This document shows positions 17,471 through 25,451 of a stretch of 64,000 nt of DNA, piece after piece (position 1 is the stretch's first letter; the number at the start of each line of letters is the position of its first letter). The stretch is from Streptomyces longisporoflavus. Its GTDB lineage: Bacteria > Actinomycetota > Actinomycetes > Streptomycetales > Streptomycetaceae. The DNA lies in assembly GCF_014649775.1 (NCBI RefSeq), contig NZ_BMTR01000025.1:41315-105314 (forward strand). The letters run 5' to 3'. The notes under the pieces are model-generated. The model ran no database searches. It had not been told where the DNA came from and saw only the letters and a list, made by a program, of their open reading frames with translations. A program made the position numbers and the translations under genes.

Positions 17471-17869
17471 TCACGCCTTGTCGTACCAGGAGAACGCCGC
17501 GATCCGCCAGCCCTCGGGGGTGCGGACGAACTGGATGGTCTTGGTCCCGCTGCCCTCGAATGGCTCGCCGTCCAAGATCCCGGACTTGCTGTACTCACCG
17601 AACCGCGAGGCGATGTCACCCTCCATCTCGGTCCGTTCGGAGGTCTCCCACTCGGAGAATTCCACCAGCCTGCCCTCGGACAACAGCTGTTGGCGCGGCT
17701 CGATGAACTCGTCCACCGTATAGACCGTGAACTGCGGTCCGGTCATGACGATCACCCCGCCGGGGATGACGAGCCGGCGGATGCGGCCCACGTCAGCGGC
17801 CTTGCCGCCCACGTTGTCGAAGGCGCCGAAGAACTCGGCGGTGAGGGCGTCGATCTCTTTCTTGGACAT
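17471..17869 (-). CDS. NTF2-like (SnoaL/DUF4440-type) small protein
   Basis: 132 residues starting MSKKEIDALTAEFFGAFDN. The pattern is that of a small cone-shaped NTF2-like fold: N-terminal helix, TVYTVDEFIEPRQQLLSEGRLVEF, and the closing strand pair TKTIQFVRTPEGWRIAAFSWYD. Such proteins are often unassigned enzymes or ligand carriers. It is convergent with the preceding hypothetical gene, 31 bp apart, and lies downstream of the GH29 gene on the same strand with about 100 bp between. Function unknown. Confidence 0.75.
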   Translation of the reverse strand: MSKKEIDALTAEFFGAFDNVGGKAADVGRIRRLVIPGGVIVMTGPQFTVYTVDEFIEPRQQLLSEGRLVEFSEWETSERTEMEGDIASRFGEYSKSGILDGEPFEGSGTKTIQFVRTPEGWRIAAFSWYDKA

Positions 17870-17975
17870 GGCCGCGACGGTAACACCGGTGCGGCGCGGG
17901 CGACTTCGAAGGGGACGGGTTCGAAGGGGACGGGCCCGCGCCCGTGATCACGAGCCCGCCCCCGCGAAGAGACTC

Positions 17976-19622
17976 CTACACCCGCGACCGGTAGAGGCCG
18001 AACTCCGCAAGCCGCACCGCCCCGCGCGACCCCGTCACCCGAAGCCTCCACTCCCGAGCCCGCACCGGCGCGGCCAGTGTCAGGACCCGGCTCGCGCCCA
18101 CGGTCTCCACCTCCGTCACGAGGGACCAGCCGGACCCGGCGGACGCCCTCGCCTCGATCACCGCGCGCTCCAGCAGCTGGCCCCGCCGGATGTCCTCGCC
18201 GAGCCGGATCCGGTCGACCTCGCGCACCTTGCCCAGGTCGACGGTGAGCGTTCCGCGGGACGGGGCGGGGCACTCCCACGCCGTATCCGGGTCGCCGTCG
18301 ACCGCGTTCGACGCGCGGCGGCCGTCGCCGCGGGCCCGCGCACCCCGCGCGAAGTCCTCCGGCAGCTCCCGCCCGATCCGCTCACGGAACTCCCTCAACC
18401 GCGCCACGTCCGCCGCCGGGAGCAGGCCCTGCTTGTCCGGCGGGATGTTCAGGAGCAGCACGGAGTTCCGGCCCACCGAGCGGAACCAGATGTCCGTCAA
18501 CTGCTCGACGGATTTGGGCTGTTCGTCCTCGTGGTAGAACCACCCCGGCCTGATCGAGACGTCGCACTCCGCCGGCCACCACTGCACGTACCGGGCGACG
18601 GCCCGCGCCTCGGCGAGGGCTTCCCGGCTTCCCTGGTCGGGCGCGTCGTACTTCAGGGCGTAGTCGATGCTGCCGTTCCCCGAGTCCTTGACGGGGACGA
18701 CGCTCCACTCGTTCTCGCGGGCGAGTCCGCCCTCGTTGCCGACCCACCGGACGTCGGGCCCGCGTACGGCGACCGTCGCGTCCGGTGCCAGGGCGCGGAT
18801 GACCGCGTACCAGCTGTCCCAGTCGTACGTCTCCACCTTCTCCGGCGGGATGCGCCCCTGCGCTCCGTCGAACCACACCTCGTCGATCGGCCCGTACTCG
18901 GTGAGCACCTCGTAGAGCTGGTTGAGCATGTGGGCGCCGTAGTCGGTCGCGTCGAGCGTGAACGACCGCGCGGCGGCGGCATCCGACCGGTCGTCGCCGT
19001 CCACCGGTGTGGGGATGGTGCGCGGCGAGCGTGCGCTGCCGTTGGCGTAGACGCCGTGCAGATACTGGTTCTCGTCGGCGGGCGAGATGTAGACGCCGAC
19101 CTTGATGCCGTGGCGGCGCAGCGAGTCGGCGAACGGGCGCAGTACGTCACCCTTCCCGCCCCGCCAACTGCTGCTGATCACACTGTGCTTGGTGTAGCGC
19201 GACGGGTAGAGCACGAAGCCGTCGTGATGCTTGACGGTGAGGATGGCCAGCTTGAAGCCGCCGTCGCGCAGGGCCCTCGCCCACTGGTCGGTGTCGAGCC
19301 CCGAGGGTTGGAAGACATCCGGATCCTCGTCGCCCGTGCCCCATTCGAGGCCGGTGAAGGTGTTGACGCCGAAGTGCAGGAACGCGGTCTGCTCCAGGCG
19401 CTGCCAGGCGATCTGCCGCTCCGTGGGGCGGACCCGGGTTGCCTTGGCGACGACCTGGTCGGCGGAGTCCTCTGGGCTGACCGGGATGCGGTAGGGCGGC
19501 TCCGGAGCGGCGGATGCGGCCGTGCCCGCGGGGGCGGGGGCCGCGAGCGCGAGGGAACTGCTCGACGCGGCGACCGCCGTGGTGACGGCGGCGGTCACGA
19601 AGAGACGTCTGCTGACAGTCAT
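17976..19622 (-). CDS. GH29 alpha-L-fucosidase, secreted, with C-terminal F5/8-type domain
   Basis: 548 residues. The N-terminus has a Tat-like signal (SRRLFVTAAV, then an Ala-rich stretch). The catalytic barrel shows LHFGVNTFTG, TVKHHDGFVLYPS (130s), VGVYISPADE and the nucleophile Asp252 in IDEVWFDGAQG. GH29 enzymes remove alpha-linked L-fucose. From about residue 425 there is a discoidin-like (CBM32/F5-8 type C) module with WECPAPSRGTLTVDLGKVREVDRIRLGED. It follows the GH20 gene by 63 bp on the same strand, so both are probably one operon. Released fucose would feed the fucose import and oxidation operon 10 kb away. Confidence 0.92.
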   Translation of the reverse strand: MTVSRRLFVTAAVTTAVAASSSSLALAAPAPAGTAASAAPEPPYRIPVSPEDSADQVVAKATRVRPTERQIAWQRLEQTAFLHFGVNTFTGLEWGTGDEDPDVFQPSGLDTDQWARALRDGGFKLAILTVKHHDGFVLYPSRYTKHSVISSSWRGGKGDVLRPFADSLRRHGIKVGVYISPADENQYLHGVYANGSARSPRTIPTPVDGDDRSDAAAARSFTLDATDYGAHMLNQLYEVLTEYGPIDEVWFDGAQGRIPPEKVETYDWDSWYAVIRALAPDATVAVRGPDVRWVGNEGGLARENEWSVVPVKDSGNGSIDYALKYDAPDQGSREALAEARAVARYVQWWPAECDVSIRPGWFYHEDEQPKSVEQLTDIWFRSVGRNSVLLLNIPPDKQGLLPAADVARLREFRERIGRELPEDFARGARARGDGRRASNAVDGDPDTAWECPAPSRGTLTVDLGKVREVDRIRLGEDIRRGQLLERAVIEARASAGSGWSLVTEVETVGASRVLTLAAPVRAREWRLRVTGSRGAVRLAEFGLYRSRV

Positions 19623-19685
19623 GGGGGTGCGGGTCTCCCTGTCGGATCTCGGGGCGGTGGGGTGGATCAGCGGGGACGAGCGACG

Positions 19686-21590
19686 TCAGCCAGAGGTCAA
19701 CTTCCAGGATGCTGGCCCCTTTTGATCCGCCGGGTACTGCTGGAGGCGCCCGTCTTCGGTGACGTACAAGGACATCTGAGTGATCGCGTTCGTCAGCCGG
19801 TAGCCGTCCGCCGTCCTCGCCAGTTGCCACCGCTGCAGGGTGTTGGCCGGGTCGCACATTTCCGGGGTGACCGAACTGCCGGGCTCCAGCGGCACGTTGA
19901 GCGTGAGCCTGCCGTTGCGGGTCTCCAGGCAGCGGCCGTCCGTCGCGGACTTCAGCGTGACGTAGCCGTCGGCGGTGCGCTTGATCTCGTAAGCGGCGGG
20001 CTCGGCACGCCCCTTGGTGTCGCGCAGGGTGTACGTCCCGTCGGCGACCGGCGGCCTCGTCAGATCCCGCCAACCGGGCGCGTGGCCGACCGACTCGGCG
20101 CGTTCGGCGAATCCGGCGTACGTCGGGTCGGGGTGCGCGGAACCCCAGGTGACCTGGGCGACGTGGCTGAGCGGCATCGCCATGGAGGCCGCGACCTCGT
20201 TCTCGGTCTCGCCCCGGCCGTTGTCCGGCCACAGGCTGATCTTCGCGCCGGTGATGCCGTCCCGCGAGGCGAGTTGCTCGCCCTCGAACTGCCGCGGGTC
20301 CCACGCCTTGTCGTACAGCGCCTCGGTGTCGGTGTGGAAGCCGCCGCGGACGAGGTAGAGGGAGTAGGCGGCATTCTGCACCGGGTAGCCCCGCGCGATG
20401 AGTTCGCTCGGCTTGGTCTTCACGTCGAGCCAGTGCTCCACGCTCGTCCCCGCCGCGACCGGCACGGTGTTCGCACCGGTGAGGCCGTCGTTCCAGATGC
20501 GCAGCTGTTTGCCCTTGTCCGTCGCGTACGCGTGCACCCGGTTGATGAAGTCCACGAACGCGTCCTGCGGGGTCGCCTTCTCGCCGTACTTCTTCTTCGC
20601 GTATGCGAGGACGTGGGGATACTTGGCGAAGTCGGAGCCGAGCATGTACTCGTCGGCGCCCATGTGCCAGGACTTCGCGGGGAACACCTCGGCGTACTCG
20701 TCGATGAGGCTGGTGTAGTACGCGAAGGCCTCGTCCTTGGTGATGTCGAGGCGTGACGGCTGCGGCTTGCCGTCGGAGTCGGTGAGCTGGAGGTCGGTGC
20801 GCTTCTCCAGCCAGGGGTCCATGTGTCCCGGCGAGTTGATCTCCGGGATGATCGTGACGTGGTACTTCTCGCCGAGGGCGACGAGGCGGCGTATCTCGCT
20901 CTTGGTGTAGTAGCCCCAGCTGTTGGCCCCGGGGTGCTTGTCGCTCTTCACCTTGAGTTCGAGGAGCAGCTGGTTCTGTTTGTTGTACGCCATGTCGCGT
21001 ACGAGGTTCTCCAGCCAGGGCGTCGTGACGTGGATGTAGCAGGCGCAGACGCCCACCCCGCGCTCCTTGTACCGGGGTACGTCGACCGTGTGTCCGCCCG
21101 GTACGCGATCGTCCCGGGCGAGGAGCTGGAGGAGGGTGCGGGTGCCGTAGAAGGCGCCGGCCCCGGTCGCGCCGGTGATCTCCAGGCGTTTGCCCGCGCG
21201 GAGGTCGTATCCCTCGGCGCCGAGTGTTCTGCGCCCGGGCGCGACGTCGATCACGATGTCGCCGTCGCGCGGGGAGCCGCCGGTGACCGGCACCCGGCCC
21301 TCGCCGGCGGCGCGCAGGTCGTCGGCGAGGGTGCGGGCGACCTCGCGGGCCGCCCTGCCGTGCGCGACGAGCCGGGTGCCGGGGCCGACGGCGTAACTCC
21401 CCTTTTCCGGCGTCCAGTCGGTGAGCGCGGGGACGGTGCGGGGCGGGGCGGTGTCGGGCTGCGGGGTCCCGGCGGCCTGAGCCGCCGGGACCGGCGCCGC
21501 GAGCAGCAGCAGGGCCACCGCGGCGCCTCGCAGCCGGCGCAACCGCCCTGGCCGCGCACGGGGCGCCAGCATCATGCGCATGTCAGTCAT
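19686..21590 (-). CDS. GH20 beta-hexosaminidase-type enzyme with C-terminal ricin-B-like domain
   Basis: 634 residues with a secretion signal (about 1-40). Residues 55-172 are the GH20b domain (GYDLRAGKRLEITGATGAGAFYGTRTLLQLL). The barrel has IIPEINSPGHMDPWL and the catalytic pair Asp313-Glu314 in WHMGADEYM. From about residue 525 a beta-trefoil (QRWQL motif) looks like a carbohydrate-binding lectin domain. The strand that in most GH20 enzymes reads RGxMLDxxRH is RGVGVCACYIHVT here, so the usual substrate-binding Arg is absent. The natural substrate may therefore differ from simple terminal GlcNAc. It heads an operon with the fucosidase. The start at 21590 has no clear ribosome site; 21581 is an alternative. 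Confidence 0.85.
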   Translation of the reverse strand: MTDMRMMLAPRARPGRLRRLRGAAVALLLLAAPVPAAQAAGTPQPDTAPPRTVPALTDWTPEKGSYAVGPGTRLVAHGRAAREVARTLADDLRAAGEGRVPVTGGSPRDGDIVIDVAPGRRTLGAEGYDLRAGKRLEITGATGAGAFYGTRTLLQLLARDDRVPGGHTVDVPRYKERGVGVCACYIHVTTPWLENLVRDMAYNKQNQLLLELKVKSDKHPGANSWGYYTKSEIRRLVALGEKYHVTIIPEINSPGHMDPWLEKRTDLQLTDSDGKPQPSRLDITKDEAFAYYTSLIDEYAEVFPAKSWHMGADEYMLGSDFAKYPHVLAYAKKKYGEKATPQDAFVDFINRVHAYATDKGKQLRIWNDGLTGANTVPVAAGTSVEHWLDVKTKPSELIARGYPVQNAAYSLYLVRGGFHTDTEALYDKAWDPRQFEGEQLASRDGITGAKISLWPDNGRGETENEVAASMAMPLSHVAQVTWGSAHPDPTYAGFAERAESVGHAPGWRDLTRPPVADGTYTLRDTKGRAEPAAYEIKRTADGYVTLKSATDGRCLETRNGRLTLNVPLEPGSSVTPEMCDPANTLQRWQLARTADGYRLTNAITQMSLYVTEDGRLQQYPADQKGPASWKLTSG

Positions 21591-21705
21591 GACATCCGAT
21601 GATTCAAGCGCCCCATGAGGGTGTCAATGTATTGCTCGCGACGGGGACTTGGACATTTGCTCTGCCCCGAGCCGACCCATCGGATGAATGTTCAGGACGG
21701 AATCC

Positions 21706-21972
21706 TCAGCCGGGCCAAGTGCCCGTCAATCTGCGGGCGGCGACGGCGCCCCCGCGGTCGACGGCCGCCTTGACCACGGCGAAGATCGCGCCCTGCAACG
21801 TGGCCGCCAGCAGGATCTCGCCCCAGCCGCGGTCCTCGTCGGTGGCGTCGGGCGCGTCCTCGTCGTGCCCGGCCACCTTCCACGTCTGTTTGAACAACCC
21901 GCCCGCGACGACACCGGCGAGCGCGCCGAGCGCCATCCCGAACGGCTTGTACACGATCTTCGACGCCTTCAC
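21706..21972 (-). CDS. DUF4235 small membrane-associated protein
   Basis: 88 residues from a GTG at 21972 that overlaps the stop of the DUF3618 gene (GTGA). The KIVYKPFGMALGALAGVVAG start with a glycine-rich hydrophobic segment, then WGEILLAATLQGAIFAVVKAAVDRGGA, is characteristic of DUF4235. Two hydrophobic helices suggest a small inner-membrane protein. It is the last of three coupled genes. Function unknown; the gene trio is widespread in actinobacteria. Confidence 0.85.
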   Translation of the reverse strand: MKASKIVYKPFGMALGALAGVVAGGLFKQTWKVAGHDEDAPDATDEDRGWGEILLAATLQGAIFAVVKAAVDRGGAVAARRLTGTWPG

Positions 21973-22406
21973 AGCGCGCTCCCGTGCTTCCGCTTGCGCC
22001 GCACCAGGACGTACGTGGCCGCCAGCACCGCGCCGCCGGCGATGTAGGCGGTGCGGCGGTTGCGGACCTGCTCCGGTGCCTTGTCGTGCCACACCTCCGT
22101 GGCCTGGCCTGCCGCCGCCTTCACCTGCCCGGTAGCCGCCGCCGCCTTGTCCTTGACCTGGTCGGGCACCTTTTCCTGCAGCACGTGGGCGGCATCGGTG
22201 GCCTTGGCCACCGCCTGCCCGCGCAGCTCCGCCGCCTTCGTGGCCGTCTGGCCCTTGATGGCGACGGCCTTCTCCTGCGCACGTGTCTTGACGTCGGCCT
22301 TGGCCGCCAGCGCCTCGACCGTCTCGCCCAGATCCTGGCGGGTCTGCTCGACCTTGGCGCGCAGTTCCCCGGTGTCGGCGGTGGGCTTGTCGTGGGACTG
22401 GGTCAT
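21969..22406 (-). CDS. DUF3618 protein with amphipathic helix and one membrane segment
   Basis: 145 residues from an ATG at 22406 overlapping the DUF1469 stop (ATGA). ELRAKVEQTRQDLGETVEALAAKADVKTRAQEK is the DUF3618 signature. It is followed by long Ala/Lys/Gln-rich amphipathic helices of apolipoprotein-like character, and then a single membrane helix (TAYIAGGAVLAATYVLV) with a basic tail. This design suggests a membrane-tethered rod lying along the bilayer. Middle gene of the coupled trio. The larger open frame upstream of this ATG overlaps the DUF1469 gene and is rejected. Confidence 0.87.
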   Translation of the reverse strand: MTQSHDKPTADTGELRAKVEQTRQDLGETVEALAAKADVKTRAQEKAVAIKGQTATKAAELRGQAVAKATDAAHVLQEKVPDQVKDKAAAATGQVKAAAGQATEVWHDKAPEQVRNRRTAYIAGGAVLAATYVLVRRKRKHGSAL

Positions 22407-22843
22407 CGCTGTGCACTCTCCTTGATCTCTGCGACATCGGCCTTCACGCCGCCGATGGCCTGCTCGGGGATCGGCGGAGCGGCCCGGCCGACTTCCTTCT
22501 TGCCGGTCATCGCAAGCACCGCTGCGATCAGGCCGAGGACGGCGGTGACGATCAGCCCCGCGGCCCACACCGGAAGCGGCACCGCGAGCGCCGCGATCGC
22601 GGTGGCGACAAGCGCCTGCAGGGTCAGGAAGCCGACGAGACCGGCCCCGCCGAACAACCCGCTGCCCTTGCCGTAGCGCTTGGACTTCTCCTTCATCTCG
22701 GCCTGCGCCAGACGCATCTCGCCGCGCACCAGCTCCGTCAGCTGCTGTGACGCACGCTGCACAAGGTCACCCACCGGCTCACTGCCGGTGGTGGTCTGTC
22801 CGCTGCCGGCACGGCCGGTGGTGTGCGGACCTGTCTGGGCCAT
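22403..22843 (-). CDS. DUF1469 (phage holin superfamily III-like) membrane protein
   Basis: 146 residues; the ATG at 22843 is preferred over the one at 22849 because AGGAGG is 9 bases upstream of it. GDLVQRASQQLTELVRGEMRLAQAEMKEK followed by two membrane helices is the DUF1469 pattern. It is the first gene of the trio. The minus strand carries GGGTAC (22881-22876) at the right distance for a -10 of a SigB-type stress promoter, although I found no matching -35. A role in the stressed cell envelope is plausible but unproven. Confidence 0.87.
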   Translation of the reverse strand: MAQTGPHTTGRAGSGQTTTGSEPVGDLVQRASQQLTELVRGEMRLAQAEMKEKSKRYGKGSGLFGGAGLVGFLTLQALVATAIAALAVPLPVWAAGLIVTAVLGLIAAVLAMTGKKEVGRAAPPIPEQAIGGVKADVAEIKESAQR

Positions 22844-22931
22844 CGTCATCAACCTCCTGTCTGTTCTGCGGCCGAGTACCCCGATCTCCTCGATCGGCAC
22901 CTGGCAGGGGCCGCAGTCGTGCGGGGCGGCG

Positions 22932-23960
22932 TCACTCCTCCATGCGCCGGTGGTTCTCCTCCGTGCGCGGGTGGTCCTCCTCCATACGCCGGTGGTCCTC
23001 CTCGTCCCACGCGCGCGTGTCGCGGGGCGGTACGTAGGGCTCCTCGTCCGCGGGGAGGCCGCCGGCGATGGCACGCTGGCGGGACAGCTCCGCGTCGAAC
23101 TCCAGGCCGAGCAGGATCGCGATGTTGCTGAGCCACAGCCACACGAGGAAGATGATCACGCCGGCCAGCGCGCCGTAGGTCTTGTTGTAGGAGCCGAAGT
23201 TGCTCACGTAGAAGGCGAATCCGGCCGAGGCGATCAGCCAGACCACCAGGGCGATCGCGCTGCCGGGGCTGACCCACTTGAAACCGCGGCCCTTCACGTT
23301 CGGCGTCGCCCAGAACAGCAGCCCGATCATGAAGGTCACCAGGACGACCAGCACCGGCCACTTCGCGATCGACCACACGGTCAGCGCCGCGTCACCGAAG
23401 CCGAGGGCCGAGCCCACCGTGTGGGCGAGACCGCCGGTGAACACCACGATGAGCGCGCTGACGACGGCCAGCGTCAGGAGCACCACCGTCACGCCCACCC
23501 GGACCGGGAGCACCTTCCACACGGGCCGCCCCTCGGGCATGTCGTACACGGCGTTGGCGGTGCGGATGAAGGCCCCCACGTAACCGGAGGACGCCCACAC
23601 CGCGAGGACGATGCCGACCACCGCCATGACGGAGCCGAAGCCGCCCTGGCCCCGCAACTGCTCCACGGCGTCGCTGATGATGTCCTTCGCCGAACCGGGC
23701 GCGAGTTTCTCCAGATTCTCGAGCAGCCAGTCGATCGCCGACTCCCCCACCACTCCGAGAAGGGAGACGAGGACCAGGATCGTCGGGAACAGCGAAAGGA
23801 CCCCGTAATAGGTCAGTGCGGCGGCCCGGTCCGCCAGCTCGTCGTCCTGGAACTCCCTGACCACTCCGGTGACGACCGCCCGCCAGGACCTCTTGGGCAA
23901 CTGCGTGGGTTCGCCCGGCCCGCGCTCCGCGCTGTACTCGGCATTCGATGTTCCGCTCAT
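22932..23960 (-). CDS. YihY/BrkB-family membrane protein with C-terminal acidic repeat
   Basis: 342 residues from an ATG at 23960 (GGAAAG upstream). The family core is clear: DRAAALTYYGVLSLFPTILVLVSLLG, WASSGYVGAFIRTANAVYD, VWLIASAGFAFYVSNFGSYNKTYGALAGVIIFLVWLWLSNIAILLG, with six membrane helices. Residues after about 300 are cytoplasmic and end in three copies of a seven-residue EE(D/N)HxRx motif, from a 21-bp DNA repeat. The old ribonuclease BN name for this family is not supported by biochemistry. It lies 88 bp upstream of the DUF1469 trio on the same strand. Confidence 0.9.
   Translation of the reverse strand: MSGTSNAEYSAERGPGEPTQLPKRSWRAVVTGVVREFQDDELADRAAALTYYGVLSLFPTILVLVSLLGVVGESAIDWLLENLEKLAPGSAKDIISDAVEQLRGQGGFGSVMAVVGIVLAVWASSGYVGAFIRTANAVYDMPEGRPVWKVLPVRVGVTVVLLTLAVVSALIVVFTGGLAHTVGSALGFGDAALTVWSIAKWPVLVVLVTFMIGLLFWATPNVKGRGFKWVSPGSAIALVVWLIASAGFAFYVSNFGSYNKTYGALAGVIIFLVWLWLSNIAILLGLEFDAELSRQRAIAGGLPADEEPYVPPRDTRAWDEEDHRRMEEDHPRTEENHRRMEE
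22936..22998 (-). repeat. 21-bp tandem repeat, three copies, in the 3' end of the YihY gene
   Basis: Units at 22936-22956, 22957-22977 and 22978-22998 are about 85-90% identical and in frame, giving a charged EE-x-H-x-R tail. A fourth partial unit follows. Confidence 0.85.
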
Positions 23961-24021
23961 ACTTTCCGGAGTAGCCCGCATTCGTCCGGTCATGCACGGC
24001 CGCTCGCGCGAAACCCGCACA

Positions 24022-24078
24022 CGCCGCGTGCCCCCTGCCGGGATCAGAGGTCCTGAAACCGGCAGGGGGCACGCGGCG
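24022..24078. terminator. Strong hairpin downstream of the 57-residue gene
   Basis: Perfect 19-bp arms (24022-24040 and 24060-24078) with a 19-nt loop, 11 bp past the stop of the small gene and 60 bp before the YihY start. It should isolate the two units. Confidence 0.8.
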
Positions 24079-24089
24079 AAGCGGAGGGA

Positions 24090-24263
24090 TCAGTCGATAC
24101 CGGGGAGGATGTGCGGCTCCGCGAGGTCGTCCTCGTAGCCGGCGAGACGGATCGGGGCCGCTTTGGCCCACGAGTCCAGGTTGCTCAGCTTGCGTGGCCT
24201 GCCGGCCCGCTCGCCGCCGCGTTCCGCCGGTCGCTTTTCCTGCTTCGTCAGATCTGGTGTCAC
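24090..24263 (-). CDS. Small basic protein of unknown function (57 residues)
   Basis: GTG start at 24263 with GAGGAG six bases upstream. The protein starts VTPDLTKQEKRP, is rich in Arg/Lys in its first half, and ends SWAKAAPIRLAGYEDDLAEPHILPGID. A good ribosome site, a dedicated terminator and typical codon use argue that it is real. No signal peptide, membrane segment or cysteine. I do not recognise a family, though the C-terminal half has the look of a conserved Streptomyces small protein. Confidence 0.6.
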   Translation of the reverse strand: MTPDLTKQEKRPAERGGERAGRPRKLSNLDSWAKAAPIRLAGYEDDLAEPHILPGID

Positions 24264-24569
24264 CGCGCACTCCTCTGTGTCGCGTAACGGAAGGACAAGG
24301 GCAGTCCGGTCGCGGTGGCGCCGTCGTTCAGGCGGGATCGCGGCCACGGTTGCAAGCCTGTCCCAGGGCGGCAGAGGGGTGCTTGTGGTCCCCTGGAGGC
24401 CGTCCGTTGGCATCAGATTAACCAAATGAGCAGGCTCGCGCTCTATGGATTCGACTGATGAGGTGGATTTCGGTCATTTGGTGGCGGTGTGGGGGTGTCC
24501 CTCGGGCCCTGGACTTCCCAGAGTGTTGACCCCATGGGCCTTTCCGTCACTCCATGGGACCGTACGCGG
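24264..24569. other. Intergenic region between the small gene and an SDR gene
   Basis: About 300 bp holding the divergent promoters of its two neighbours. An AT-richer patch (CAGATTAACCAAATG, 24413-24427) stands out. I found no convincing -35/-10 pair, hairpin or RNA gene. The SDR frame stays open through 24489-24569, so part of it may be coding if an earlier start is used. Confidence 0.5.
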
Positions 24570-25394
24570 ATGACTTCTGCGCAGGCACGGGAGGACGCGG
24601 TGGCTCTGGTGACCGGAGCCTCGCGAGGCATCGGGCTCGCCGTCGCGCGGGCCCTCGCGCAGTGCGGACACCGCCTGGTGATGACCGCCCGCGAACCGGA
24701 CGCCCTGGAGGCCGCGGTGGCCGCACTGCGCGCGGAGGGGGCACAGGCCGTCGGATGCCCGGGCGGCGTGGCCGATTCCGGTCGGGCGCGGACCGCCGTG
24801 GCCCTCGCGATGAGCGAGTTCGGGCGGCTGGACGTGCTGGTGAACAACGCCGCGACGAACGCCCCTTACGGCGCGCTGATGGACGTGGACCTCACCCGGT
24901 GGCGCGCCGCCTTCACCGTGAACGTCGAGTCCGCGCTGCACCTGACGCAGCTCGCCTGGCGCGCCTGGATGAGGGAGCACGGCGGCGCGGTGGTGAACAT
25001 CTGCAGCGAGGGCGCGTCCCATGTGGGCCCGAACGTGGGCGCGTACGGCACCAGCAAGGCGGCGCTGCTGCACCTGACGGCGCAACTCGCGGGCGAACTG
25101 GCGCCCCTGGTGCGGGTCAACTCCGTCTCCCCCGGGCTTATCCGCACCGAGATGGCCCGCTTCGTGTGGGACGGCGCCGAGGAACAGCTCGCGGCGAGCC
25201 TGCCCCTTGCCCGCATCGGCGAGCCGGAGGACGTGGCGCGGGCCGTGACATGGCTGGCCTCCGATGCGGCCGAATGGGTGACCGGCGCGGATGTCCTGGT
25301 GGACGGCGGGACCAGGGTGCGGGCAGCGGCCGGCGGCACCGCTCCGTACGCGGTGCACGAGCGGCTGCGGACGGCGGCGCCCGGCGAGGCCTGA
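24570..25394 (+). CDS. SDR family oxidoreductase
   Basis: 274 residues from the ATG at 24570. A classical SDR: VTGASRGIG, NNAATN, catalytic Ser in ICSEGAS, YGTSK, PGLIRTEM, and a C-terminal DGG. The same frame is open to 24489, with another ATG at 24534. No start has a good ribosome site; 24570 was chosen because the SDR core begins 12 residues later. Substrate unknown. It is convergent with the next gene, which is also an SDR but of a very different kind, and the two share a hairpin terminator. Confidence 0.82.
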   Translation: MTSAQAREDAVALVTGASRGIGLAVARALAQCGHRLVMTAREPDALEAAVAALRAEGAQAVGCPGGVADSGRARTAVALAMSEFGRLDVLVNNAATNAPYGALMDVDLTRWRAAFTVNVESALHLTQLAWRAWMREHGGAVVNICSEGASHVGPNVGAYGTSKAALLHLTAQLAGELAPLVRVNSVSPGLIRTEMARFVWDGAEEQLAASLPLARIGEPEDVARAVTWLASDAAEWVTGADVLVDGGTRVRAAAGGTAPYAVHERLRTAAPGEA

Positions 25395-25412
25395 CACGAC
25401 GGCCGGCCGGTC

Positions 25413-25448
25413 ACGGTCAGCGACGGAAAAAGACCCGCCGCTGACCGT
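25413..25448. terminator. Bidirectional hairpin between two convergent SDR genes
   Basis: ACGGTCAGCG (25413-25422) pairs with CGCTGACCGT (25439-25448), plus an inner CGG/CCG. The A-rich loop is between the arms. The distal arm ends 4 bp before the stop of the minus-strand gene. Confidence 0.7.
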
Positions 25449-25451
25449 CTG

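Noticed and set aside
17727..20756. A 1009-codon open frame on the plus strand
   Set aside because: It is antisense to the GH29 and GH20 genes, whose catalytic motifs are intact on the minus strand.
21602..21627. A promoter for GH20 (minus strand TTGACA at 21627-21622)
   Set aside because: The -35 is good, but no -10 lies at the right spacing before the start codon, so I do not call it.
24022..24078. An attachment site or IS end formed by the 19-bp inverted repeat
   Set aside because: There is no transposase, target duplication or second copy, and its place just after a stop codon fits a terminator.
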